A stretch of DNA of 64,000 nucleotides from the NCBI GenBank assembly GCA_029262065.1, contig JAJDAC010000027.1:248001-312000 (forward strand). The letters run 5' to 3'. A model generated the notes under the pieces. The model did no database searches and had not been told where the DNA came from. It saw only the letters and a program-made list of their open reading frames with translations. A program made the translations under genes and the position numbers. The DNA is from Candidatus Krumholzibacteriota bacterium. GTDB lineage: Bacteria > Krumholzibacteriota > Krumholzibacteriia > JAJRXK01. This document shows positions 17,380 through 25,605 of this stretch, one piece after another (position 1 is the first letter of the stretch; every line of letters starts with the position of its first letter).

Positions 17380-19155
17380 TCAATCCGATCGCGCGCCGCG
17401 CACGCGTTCGCTCGCGGTGCGCTGCCAGGGGGATTCGGCGTCGACATCCAGATTCTCGTAGACATCGACCAGCGAGGCCGCCAGTTCGACGTCGCCGCGT
17501 TGTAGAGCCACTTCGATTCTGTTGAACAGCGCGCGGCCGTAGTGACGAGAGTTGCTTGGTACCTGGCTCAGGTATTCATCGGCCCGGCGTAGACGGTCCT
17601 GGCGCTCAACCGCCGCCTGACCCTCCTGTTCGGCCCACTGGAACTCCACGACCGCCAACCCGACCAGCGCGACCGCATCGGCTGGGTCCAGGGCGAGCGC
17701 TGCGGCGTACTCCTGCGAAGCCAACTGCAAACGTCCGCGCGCCAGCTTCAGGTGGCCCAGAGCGTTGAGATAGGCAACCCGTTCGACGACCGACATGTCC
17801 GCGGAGGCGCCCATCTCGCGCCGCAGCTCCCGCTCGGCCACGCGGATCGCGGCGTGCGCCTGGGTTCTCGAAACGTCATCTTCCTCACCGCGCAACCAGC
17901 CGTTGGGTTCGGCGGTGAACTCCTGGGCCAGGCGCAACGGAGCTGAAACCGTCAAAGGAAAATGGAACGAATCGCCGAAGCGAAGCTGGCCAAGCGGACT
18001 CTGAACGGCGTAGGGAGACTCACCGACCAACGACGGACGTAGGGTCAGACCAACGGCGAGCACGACCACCGCGGCCACCGAAAGCAGCGCCCATCGTCGG
18101 GGACGGGACCAAGCGGCCTGGCGGCCAGCACGCCCCCCACGATGGATTGCCGGTTGGGCTACCGATTCGGACTCGAGCCTGGCCATGACGCTGGCCACGC
18201 GGGCATCGTCACGACCGGGGCCTTCGGTCTCGTACATTTTTCGTTCTTCGTCGGACAGCGGCGCGTTCCAGGTATCGAGAACCGTCGCGACCCGCTCACG
18301 ACATTGCGCGCACTGCACCAGGTGCGAAAACTGTCGCGCCCTCGTGTCCTCGTCGATCGCATCGAATACGAACTGTTGTACCTGCTCATCTGATTCGAAG
18401 TGCGAACCGGGATCCTTCGGCCAGGGGCTACCGTCATCGAGCGACGCCGATCGCGCGCCGGGCCCACCCATGTGATCACGGATGATCTTTCGCGCGCGTT
18501 CGACGATTTTTTCCACCTGCTTGACGCGCAATCGTACCGTGGGGATCCCGGCGATCTGGGGCGCGCTGTAGTCGAGCAGGAAATACAGCTGGCAAATGAA
18601 GATATCGCGCGAACAGGTCTCCTTGCCGCTCCAGGTATCAAGCAGCGCCTTCTCGAAACGCTCGCGCGCTTCGGTGCTTTCGTATTGCTTCGATGGACTG
18701 TCGGCGTTGTCGGCACGGTTGTTGAGCACGTCCATGAGTTCTTCGGGGCCCATCGTGGTCATCGGAGGCATGGTGCTTCCATCGGACTTTCGCCGTGCGT
18801 CCAACACGGTATTGAGTACGACCTTCTTCAGATACAGAAACCACTGACCGTCACTGGTGCCTTCGAAGCCACGCAATCCACGGGCGTCATTCCGCAGCAA
18901 GCGCAGCCAGACTTCACCGGCGACGTCCTCGGCTTCGAGGCCGTTTCGTTGCCAACTCCCAAGGCCCACCAGGCAGCGCCGCGCGTACCCCCACGCGTGG
19001 GGGTCGGACCGGCTGACCAGTTCTTCCCACGGGGGACACGGACCCTTACCATCGAGGCAGGCGTCGATGAGTCGTCGAATGGGGAGCCGTTTCGGCACGC
19101 TTTCGGCGCCTCTCGCCGATTCACGATTGCTGGATTCCGCGGCATGCGACCCCAT
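17380..19155 (-). CDS. Sigma-like / zinc-finger / transmembrane / TPR fusion protein (cluster 2)
   Basis: A 591-residue single polypeptide. Residues ~25-230 look like an ECF-type sigma: an acidic region 2 segment (EAEDVAGEVWLRLLRND) and a region 4 helix-turn-helix (YSAPQIAGIPTVRLRVKQVE). Residues 270-290 carry the anti-sigma zinc signature His278-x3-Cys282-x2-Cys285. One hydrophobic helix at 355-373, preceded by RPRR, gives an N-in/C-out topology, and residues ~425-580 form TPR-like repeats predicted to face the periplasm. Sigma and anti-sigma functions are usually separate genes; here they would be tethered together to the membrane. It is transcribed divergently from the CHAT gene with only 42 bases between start codons. 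Confidence 0.78.
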   Translation of the reverse strand: MGSHAAESSNRESARGAESVPKRLPIRRLIDACLDGKGPCPPWEELVSRSDPHAWGYARRCLVGLGSWQRNGLEAEDVAGEVWLRLLRNDARGLRGFEGTSDGQWFLYLKKVVLNTVLDARRKSDGSTMPPMTTMGPEELMDVLNNRADNADSPSKQYESTEARERFEKALLDTWSGKETCSRDIFICQLYFLLDYSAPQIAGIPTVRLRVKQVEKIVERARKIIRDHMGGPGARSASLDDGSPWPKDPGSHFESDEQVQQFVFDAIDEDTRARQFSHLVQCAQCRERVATVLDTWNAPLSDEERKMYETEGPGRDDARVASVMARLESESVAQPAIHRGGRAGRQAAWSRPRRWALLSVAAVVVLAVGLTLRPSLVGESPYAVQSPLGQLRFGDSFHFPLTVSAPLRLAQEFTAEPNGWLRGEEDDVSRTQAHAAIRVAERELRREMGASADMSVVERVAYLNALGHLKLARGRLQLASQEYAAALALDPADAVALVGLAVVEFQWAEQEGQAAVERQDRLRRADEYLSQVPSNSRHYGRALFNRIEVALQRGDVELAASLVDVYENLDVDAESPWQRTASERVRGARSD

Positions 19156-19197
19156 CAGTAGTCACCGCCCCTCTCACGAAATAGGACGAATGCCGGC
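19156..19197. promoter_or_regulatory. 42-base divergent start region between sigma fusion and CHAT gene
   Basis: The two start codons are only 42 bases apart, which is too short for two independent conventional promoters. No standard -35/-10 pair is visible on either strand. At least one promoter must lie inside the opposing coding region, or the two transcripts overlap. This geometry would couple expression of the two genes. Confidence 0.35.
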
Positions 19198-22100
19198 ATG
19201 ATTTCCCCCCGGCCAGGATCGCTGAATCCCGCGAGAGTCGCCCTGACCCTGCTTTTCGTCGTTTCAGTGACGAGTGCGAGTTTGGCCCTGGGCCAGGAGG
19301 GAGCCTCCGGGATCGGTTCGAAGGGCCCCATGATGCCCTCATCCTGGCACACAATGGAGGCAACGTGGGCCGGGGTCGACGCCGAACTGCTGGAGGGCCG
19401 CCTGGACCAGCTTCGCGACTCCCTCTACTCGGGGTCCACCCGCGACGCGCATGCTGCGATACTGCTGGGTCTCCACGTCGGCGAACTGGATGGGGCCGCA
19501 TCTGATCTGGATCTCTGGCTGGAACTCGAACCAACCTCCATGCCCGCACGATTCCTGAACGGTTGTGTGTTGGCATTGAGCGACGCCACGAGCGATCTGA
19601 TCGTCGGCGAAACCGCGCTCCAGTCGGCCCGGGCCCTGTTCGAAGAAACCTGGGTTGCTCCGTTCGATTCGGCGGCTGCTTTCAACGCGGCCTGGACCGC
19701 CAGCCAGTTGGGAAACGCGGCTCCCGCGCGCGCGCTTGCCGCCAATTTGCAAAACAGCCCATCCGCTTGGCTGCCCGAGATTCGTGAGCGGATCTTCGAA
19801 GCCGTCGCCTGGGGCGTGCCGGCTCGCTCGGGACCCTGGCAGACGGAGTTCGCGCGTGCGCGTCACAACGGTGACCGTGATCGGCAACGCGCGCTGGCTC
19901 GCCGGGCGCCACTTCAACTTGCGTACTTGTTGCACTCCCGCCTGGAGTCCACGCCGCGCGCCGAACTCGACGTCGCCGTGGCCTACGTCGACTCGGTCCA
20001 GGCCGAGCTGGCCTGGAGCAACTCCAGGCTGGCGTACGCGCGACGGCACGTTGAGGAACTGCGAGCCCTCGACTTCCAGAGCTACCTGGGCGTGGATGAC
20101 GTGCGACGACGACAAGACGAGGCCCAGGAACGATTCAGATTGGGAGCCTACGAACAGGCCGCGGCGATTCTTCTTCCGGCGCTGCAACGACCGGTGCCCG
20201 TGGGTTACACCATGGACCTGGCACGACAGACCTACCTGCAGGCGGTCGTGCGTCTGGAACGCTTTCCCGAAGCCCATTCCATGTTGAAGTGGATGAGCAA
20301 CGACGTGCGCGACCGGCCCGACCCCGTTACGTCGTACTACTACTGGGACCTGTACATCTGGATGGGCCGTCTCTCGGGCCGTTCGCAGATGGTGCTCGAC
20401 GGAACCGCGGGCATGCAACGGTTGTGTGATCAAACCGGCATCGTCATGGACAACCTGATGGGAGGAATCGCCGACCTCGAATCACAGCTGGAGAATCCCG
20501 CGGGCGCGGACCGCATGTGGCAGGAGGTCTACCGACGCGCGCGCCGCAGCCAGGACCACGACCTTGCGTTGGACGTGTTGATGAACCTGGCCTACCTCGC
20601 GCACGACCAGGACAACGATGAACGCGCGGCCGCACTGCTTCGTATGTTCCTCGCACGGTTCTCCCAGGCACACGGCGACAAAGCCGAGCTGAACGACCGC
20701 CAGAAGCAGAAAATCGAACGCTCTCGGCTTCTCGCCGCGCTGTTGCAAGACCGCTCACCATCTTCTGGTCTTTCGACCGCCTCGACGGTAGCCGACTCGC
20801 TCGAGTCCGCGGGGTCCACACCCGCGGCCGTCGAAGCGCATTTGTTGATTGCACGGGAAGAACTACAACACCACCGGCCACGCAAGGCACTGGATCACGC
20901 TGAGCAGGCGCACCGGCTGGCGTTGGACAAGGATGTGCAACATTTCACGTGGCGTGCGTTGGCCACCAAAGCTGAAGCACTGCACACCATGGGCGAGCTG
21001 GAGCAGGCGGTCATAGCCTATGCCACGGCGCTCGATGACATCCAACGCACCAACGCGACGGTAAGCGATGATGCCATCCGGGCGCGGCGCTTTCTTTCGG
21101 TCCGTAAGGCCGTAGACGGCTACGTGGATGTTCTGATCGACCTGGAACGAACCCAGGCCGCGTTCGCGGTCGACGAACAAGATCGGATGTGGCGCCGAAA
21201 AGCGGATGGTACCACCAGCGTGGATCCCGTACGCGACCTCCAGAAGGTAATGCCCAGCGGCGAGGCCGTAGTGAAATATCGCGTCCAACCATCGGGTATC
21301 CACGCCTGGTGGGTTACGCGAAAGAAGACCGACTACGCGTGGATCGAGGCGCCGAGAACCGAGCTGATTCGCCTGACCCGCGCCGTCCGGCGAGAGCTGG
21401 ATGGCACCGACACCGTCCGCCGTACCGAACTCTTTGACTTGCTCCTGGGGCAATTCGCCCACGAGCTCGATTCGGTTCGAATCCTATGCTTTGTCGAAGA
21501 CGACGTTCTGGTGCGCGTTCCGTTCGCCATGCTGGGACAGGAGCCATTGGTCCAGCGTCACACGGTGATCCACGCGCCGACCGCCGGCGCCCGCCGCCTC
21601 CAGCTGGCTCACGCCGAACGAAACCGGCGTGGGATTCTGGCCGTGGGTCACAACGGCGGGCCAAACCCGCCCGATGGACTCCCCGTGCTTGCATTCGCCG
21701 AGAAAGAGGCCCGACGAGTAGGCGGCATCGACGCAAACACACTCATTGGCAATTCGGCCACCGTGACCAACATCCGCGATCATTCGGTTCGGGCTTCCAT
21801 TCTTCATTTCGCCTGCCATGCCGGTTTCGACGCTCTGGGAAACCCCTTCCTGGTGCTGGCCGGCGAAGATGGACTTCCCACCAAGATCTACGACTACGAC
21901 ATGGCCGACTGGAGTCTCGCGGGAGACCTCGTGGTTCTGTCGGCCTGCGAAACCGCCATCAAGAGACTGCCCGGGCCGCAAACCGAGGGTCCCAGCGGAG
22001 AACTCGGCGGTCTCGTCTCGGCTTTCTTCGATCTGAGCGCGAAGGCGGTGCTGGCTACCCTGTGGAGCGTGGAAGACTCGGACGTTTTCATGCGGAAATT

Positions 22101-22233
22101 CTACGAGAACCTTACTTCCAGTAGCTCGGCCGCCGAGACCCTGCGTCGCACCCAGGTTCATTTTCTTACCAAGAACACGACACCTACCCTATCGAAGCTT
22201 CAACTTGGCGCGTATCGCTGCTACGGTGAGTAA
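19198..22233 (+). CDS. Exported TPR-CHAT caspase-like protease (cluster 2)
   Basis: A 1011-residue protein. Residues 1-33 look like a Sec signal peptide (hydrophobic core VALTLLFVVSVTSASLALG then Q). A long helical TPR-type region covers roughly residues 60-640. The CHAT domain occupies about the last 330 residues with the dyad His874 (LHFACHAGF) and Cys917 (VVLSACETA), followed by GLVSAFFDLSAKAVLATLW, a standard CHAT block. Unlike the cluster 1 protein it should act in the periplasm, on the same side as the predicted TPR domain of the divergent sigma fusion. It is followed by an unknown gene and a subtilase, probably one operon. Confidence 0.85.
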   Translation: MISPRPGSLNPARVALTLLFVVSVTSASLALGQEGASGIGSKGPMMPSSWHTMEATWAGVDAELLEGRLDQLRDSLYSGSTRDAHAAILLGLHVGELDGAASDLDLWLELEPTSMPARFLNGCVLALSDATSDLIVGETALQSARALFEETWVAPFDSAAAFNAAWTASQLGNAAPARALAANLQNSPSAWLPEIRERIFEAVAWGVPARSGPWQTEFARARHNGDRDRQRALARRAPLQLAYLLHSRLESTPRAELDVAVAYVDSVQAELAWSNSRLAYARRHVEELRALDFQSYLGVDDVRRRQDEAQERFRLGAYEQAAAILLPALQRPVPVGYTMDLARQTYLQAVVRLERFPEAHSMLKWMSNDVRDRPDPVTSYYYWDLYIWMGRLSGRSQMVLDGTAGMQRLCDQTGIVMDNLMGGIADLESQLENPAGADRMWQEVYRRARRSQDHDLALDVLMNLAYLAHDQDNDERAAALLRMFLARFSQAHGDKAELNDRQKQKIERSRLLAALLQDRSPSSGLSTASTVADSLESAGSTPAAVEAHLLIAREELQHHRPRKALDHAEQAHRLALDKDVQHFTWRALATKAEALHTMGELEQAVIAYATALDDIQRTNATVSDDAIRARRFLSVRKAVDGYVDVLIDLERTQAAFAVDEQDRMWRRKADGTTSVDPVRDLQKVMPSGEAVVKYRVQPSGIHAWWVTRKKTDYAWIEAPRTELIRLTRAVRRELDGTDTVRRTELFDLLLGQFAHELDSVRILCFVEDDVLVRVPFAMLGQEPLVQRHTVIHAPTAGARRLQLAHAERNRRGILAVGHNGGPNPPDGLPVLAFAEKEARRVGGIDANTLIGNSATVTNIRDHSVRASILHFACHAGFDALGNPFLVLAGEDGLPTKIYDYDMADWSLAGDLVVLSACETAIKRLPGPQTEGPSGELGGLVSAFFDLSAKAVLATLWSVEDSDVFMRKFYENLTSSSSAAETLRRTQVHFLTKNTTPTLSKLQLGAYRCYGE

Positions 22234-22264
22234 CATTCACGCCCCAACGGTAAGGAATGGTCCC

Positions 22265-22846
22265 ATGGCGCCGCCCATCGTCTCGGTAGAAGTAGGCATT
22301 TTCTCGATCATGCAGCTCGATGCTTTCGGCAAGCTCGGGCTGTCACAAAAACCGGACGCTTCGAAGCAGGCACTTGTTCTCCTGAACGACGCCGCCGATT
22401 GCGAATACGTGATCAATGGCAACTCGGGGAGTCCAATCAGGCCCAAAGGCGGTGAGGAGCACATGATTCTCATCGCCTGCGACCCGGCCGTCGATCCGAC
22501 CCGGCGTAGCCATGCCTACCCTCGGCGGTTATTCTGTTTCAATAGCGGATCGTTCATGTGGCCCGGGCTCATGTATCGCTCGCCGGGTGCGCCGGGGTCC
22601 ACCGGACCATTCGAGACCGCGCTGGTAATAATGACCGACAATCTCGAATGGAAGTCGCATAGCGTGGACGGGCGCTTGTTGTCCGAGTTCAGATTGCCGG
22701 CTCCGTGTCATTTGTACCAGGTGACGGCCGGCACCCCGGGTGACCTCGAAAAAGAAGTGAAAGAATTCGGGGCCGTTGCGAGCATCGATGTGAAGTTCAC
22801 GGGCATGGCCCAAGGCCAATGTGCCAGCTCTGCGTACCCGCCCTGA
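22265..22846 (+). CDS. Unknown protein between CHAT protease and subtilase
   Basis: A 193-residue protein I do not recognise. It has no signal peptide, membrane span or repeats; the pattern suggests mixed alpha/beta, with predicted strands IVSVEVGIFSI, HMILIACD, RRLFCFN and FETALVIMTDN, and a helix DLEKEVKEFGAV. Four cysteines are scattered. The ATG at 22265 is chosen because AAGGA precedes it and it clears the end of the CHAT gene by 31 bases; an overlapping TTG start at 22205 exists. Its position between two protease-related genes makes it a candidate substrate, adaptor or inhibitor; this is inference from neighbourhood only. Confidence 0.6.
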   Translation: MAPPIVSVEVGIFSIMQLDAFGKLGLSQKPDASKQALVLLNDAADCEYVINGNSGSPIRPKGGEEHMILIACDPAVDPTRRSHAYPRRLFCFNSGSFMWPGLMYRSPGAPGSTGPFETALVIMTDNLEWKSHSVDGRLLSEFRLPAPCHLYQVTAGTPGDLEKEVKEFGAVASIDVKFTGMAQGQCASSAYPP

Positions 22847-22897
22847 TCAGTTGGAGTTCACGGATCGCCAAGTGCAACCAGCGGTAGTAGGTGAACA

Positions 22898-23977
22898 GTG
22901 GTCCGCATCGTACAAACGCGAGACGCCACCCAGCCCGCGGCCCAGCCGCGGGTCGCCGTAGTCGAACGTGGGCACCCCGACCTTGATCACGAGATGTTCG
23001 GAATCTGGGATCACCTGGTCGAGGTGGTGGGTGACACTTCGGTGCAGCCGCACCCCACCCGGGTATTGCTGGCGCTATTGGAAGAGTGTCCCGCCGCGGT
23101 GGCCGTGCGTTCAGTCTCGTTGCAACGCGAAGACGGACAGGGGCCGTGGATCGAACAGATCGACCGAGCGATCGCGGCCGGGGTTCACACCCTGAACCTC
23201 AGCATGGGTCTGGATCGCGCACGTCTGGAGAAGACGTGGCCGCTCTGGGAACCTGCGCTGCAACGTTGGGTGACCGATTCTGGCGCCAATATCGTGGCCC
23301 CTTGCGGCAACGCCTCGGCACTGGACAGAAAGACACAGCCGGTAACCTCTCCCGCGTGTTGTTCATCCGTGATCGCGGTCGCCGGCGTGGTTCGTGACGA
23401 CGGGGCGTATCAATCGTTCCCGTGGAATCGATCGCTGCCGCTGGGCACCAACATGGTTTGTGCATTGGCGCAGGATCCCAGCGGGGGGCCCGACGCCACC
23501 TCGTTCGCGGCGCCTCGTATTGCCGGCATGGTGACCGAGATCGTTGAACGCCTCGATGCCAACGACCGGAACCCCGATACCGTGCGGGCTATCTTGCTGG
23601 CATCGGCGCGCAAGGTCGCTCACGATCCTTTCGGCTACTTCGACCCGCCGCAACGCGTAGGACGGAGCCTGGGGGGCGGCCTTCCGAACCGACACCGCAT
23701 GGTTCGATGTATCGAACGTCACCGTTTCCATCGGGGCGATGCGACCCAACCGTTGCCACTGCGCGAACCTCCGCGCGCATCCCACCTGGGTTGGGCGGTT
23801 GGATTGGCGCGAACATCGTGCGACGAAGACGCACCGAAGTTGGTGGCGCGCGTTTCGCAGCGACCCGCTATCCACGGGTACGGTCAACGTGGGTGGCAGA
23901 TGCTCTACGCCCCGCGCAACGCGGAAGTGGAAGTGGTCGGCAACGGCCCTTGGAGTGCGGCCTGGACACCAGTTTGA
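22898..23977 (+). CDS. Subtilase-fold protein with altered catalytic Asp
   Basis: A 359-residue S8-fold protein. The order of subtilase blocks is kept: RVAVVERGHPDLDHE (where the catalytic Asp of the usual D-x-G is Glu23), HPTRVLLAL in place of HGTHVAG (His52 kept), GVHTLNLSMG, the oxyanion segment APCGNAS (Asn138), VIAVAGV, and the nucleophile block DATSFAAPRIAG (Ser202). No signal peptide or propeptide is seen, unlike secreted subtilases. Asp-to-Glu replacement may weaken or abolish activity, so it may be a binding or regulatory pseudo-protease. GTG start with AGG 7 bases upstream. It is the last gene of the CHAT cluster and converges on hisS. Confidence 0.72.
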   Translation: MVRIVQTRDATQPAAQPRVAVVERGHPDLDHEMFGIWDHLVEVVGDTSVQPHPTRVLLALLEECPAAVAVRSVSLQREDGQGPWIEQIDRAIAAGVHTLNLSMGLDRARLEKTWPLWEPALQRWVTDSGANIVAPCGNASALDRKTQPVTSPACCSSVIAVAGVVRDDGAYQSFPWNRSLPLGTNMVCALAQDPSGGPDATSFAAPRIAGMVTEIVERLDANDRNPDTVRAILLASARKVAHDPFGYFDPPQRVGRSLGGGLPNRHRMVRCIERHRFHRGDATQPLPLREPPRASHLGWAVGLARTSCDEDAPKLVARVSQRPAIHGYGQRGWQMLYAPRNAEVEVVGNGPWSAAWTPV

Positions 23978-24017
23978 TTTGGAGAGTCGGTCGGGCTCGA
24001 CGAGCCATGCGTCCGGC

Positions 24018-25445
24018 TCAGTCACGTCCCAGCAGTTGACGCAGCCGCGCCAATAGTTCGGTTCGTGGTAATTCGAACTGACCGGGGCGTTCTTCGACCC
24101 ACTGGGCGCGATCCTCAACGTCGGTCGAAGCTTCTTTGCCGGCTTCGAGATCCTTGACGGTCACGATGCCGCTTTCCAGTTCGTCTGAGCCCACGATGAC
24201 CGCGAAGGGGATTCCCCATTCGCTCGCGTATCGCAGCTGATCGCCCAGTCTCGCCTTGGGTTTCAGGAAAACTTCGGCGTTCAGGCCACCCTGACGTAGT
24301 TCCCTCACCAGTTCGAGATAGTGGGGCGTGAGCTTCTTGTCCATGGTGGTGACCAGAACATCGGTAACCGTGCCGCGCCGGCGCTCGCCACTCAGCTCGT
24401 CCAGCGCGGCTAGCAGGCGATCGACCCCGATGGAGGCTCCCGTGGCGGGCAACTGCTCACCAGAGAAGCGAGACACCAACTGATTGTACCTTCCGCCGCC
24501 CATGATGCTGCCGTACGCAGGAAGCGCGTCGAGGGACGCTTCGAAGATGGGGCCCGTGTAGTAGTCCATGCCGCGCGCAAGACGGGGTTCGAACTTGATT
24601 CGGTCACAGACGGCAGCCTCGGTCGACAGAAACTGGCGCAGCTCGGCGACCTCGCGCAACGCGTCGGCCGAGCCCTTCACGTCGCCCAGCAATTCGACCA
24701 CCTTGGCCACGAGCGCGTCGTCGGTATCGGCCGAGATCTGCAGAAACTCGACGATGCCGTCGATCTGTTCCCGCGGTAGACCCAGCCCGTCGATCTTGGC
24801 GCCCGACTCGGCGTCGATGCGTCCCGGGCCCAGCTCGGCCCGCACTCCCTCGGCTCCGATCTTGTCTTCCTTGTCGATGACCCGAATGACCGGAGTAGCC
24901 ATGTCGTCAGGCACACCGGCCCGCGTCAACGCTGCGTTGAGCACGCCTCGGTGGTTCCAACGAATGGTGTAGTCGGGTAACCCCAACTCGGCGAGTACCG
25001 TGCCCATGGCCACCACGATTTCGGCGTCGGCCATCATGGATGGGGTTCCCACCACGTCGATATCGAACTGATGGAACTCGCGGAATCGGCCCGCGCCTGG
25101 TTTGTCGACGCGGAACACCGGGCCCGTCTGGTAGCGCTTGAACGGCCGGCGCAACTCGCGATTGCCGGCGACGAAGCGGGCCAGAGGCACCGTGAGGTCA
25201 AACCGCAGCCCCAGATGGACATCGTCTTCGGCCATATGCCACGTGTAGATACGCTGCCCGGTCTCGCCCGCTTTCACGCCGGTGAGCGTCTGCTCGTATT
25301 CGACGACGGGGGTTTCCAATGGCTGGAAACCGAAGCGTTCGAAGACGCGGCGAGCGGTCTGGATCAGGTCGTGACGCCGCGCCACGGCCGCGCCGACCTG
25401 ATCGCGCATGCCCTTGACCAGTTTTGGTTGGATGCGTTGCGCCAT
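24018..25445 (-). CDS. hisS: Histidyl-tRNA synthetase, non-E. coli type
   Basis: A 475-residue class II aminoacyl-tRNA synthetase charging tRNA-His. Motif 2 region reads GPVFRVDKPGAGRFREFHQF and the preceding block is LRFDLTVPLARF rather than the LRPEGT common in most bacterial enzymes; this pattern resembles the alphaproteobacterial and eukaryote-like group. A longer middle segment (IDKEDKIGAEG...) is also typical of that group. The C-terminal anticodon-binding domain follows (TDVLVTTMDKKLTPHYLELVREL and QLRYASEWGIPFAVIVGSDE). The tRNA-His gene lies 45 bases upstream on the same strand, so enzyme and substrate are probably co-transcribed and co-inherited. Confidence 0.95.
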   Translation of the reverse strand: MAQRIQPKLVKGMRDQVGAAVARRHDLIQTARRVFERFGFQPLETPVVEYEQTLTGVKAGETGQRIYTWHMAEDDVHLGLRFDLTVPLARFVAGNRELRRPFKRYQTGPVFRVDKPGAGRFREFHQFDIDVVGTPSMMADAEIVVAMGTVLAELGLPDYTIRWNHRGVLNAALTRAGVPDDMATPVIRVIDKEDKIGAEGVRAELGPGRIDAESGAKIDGLGLPREQIDGIVEFLQISADTDDALVAKVVELLGDVKGSADALREVAELRQFLSTEAAVCDRIKFEPRLARGMDYYTGPIFEASLDALPAYGSIMGGGRYNQLVSRFSGEQLPATGASIGVDRLLAALDELSGERRRGTVTDVLVTTMDKKLTPHYLELVRELRQGGLNAEVFLKPKARLGDQLRYASEWGIPFAVIVGSDELESGIVTVKDLEAGKEASTDVEDRAQWVEERPGQFELPRTELLARLRQLLGRD

Positions 25446-25490
25446 GGCCGTGCCCCGGAAAGCGCCCTAAGGCAAAGGGGCAAAAGAGGA

Positions 25491-25567
25491 TGGTACTGCC
25501 GGGTGGATTTGAACCACCGACCCCCAGATCCACAATCTGGTGCTCTAACCAACTGAGCTACGGCAGC
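25491..25567 (-). tRNA. tRNA-His (GTG)
   Basis: A complete cloverleaf on the minus strand: acceptor GCTGCCG/CGGCAGT, D-stem GCTC/GAGC, anticodon stem CCAGA/TCTGG with loop TTGTGGA (anticodon GTG), five-base variable loop, T-stem GGTGG/CCACC with TTCAAAT loop, and an encoded CCA end. Two features are unusual for bacteria. The discriminator is A73 rather than C73, and the base at position -1 is T, not G; the first pair is a G-T wobble. The normal G-1:C73 histidine identity pair is therefore absent from the gene. It sits just upstream of hisS on the same strand. Confidence 0.97.
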
Positions 25568-25605
25568 AAGCGAGCCGTAAAGCTAAGCGCGGAGTCCAGA
25601 TAGTG

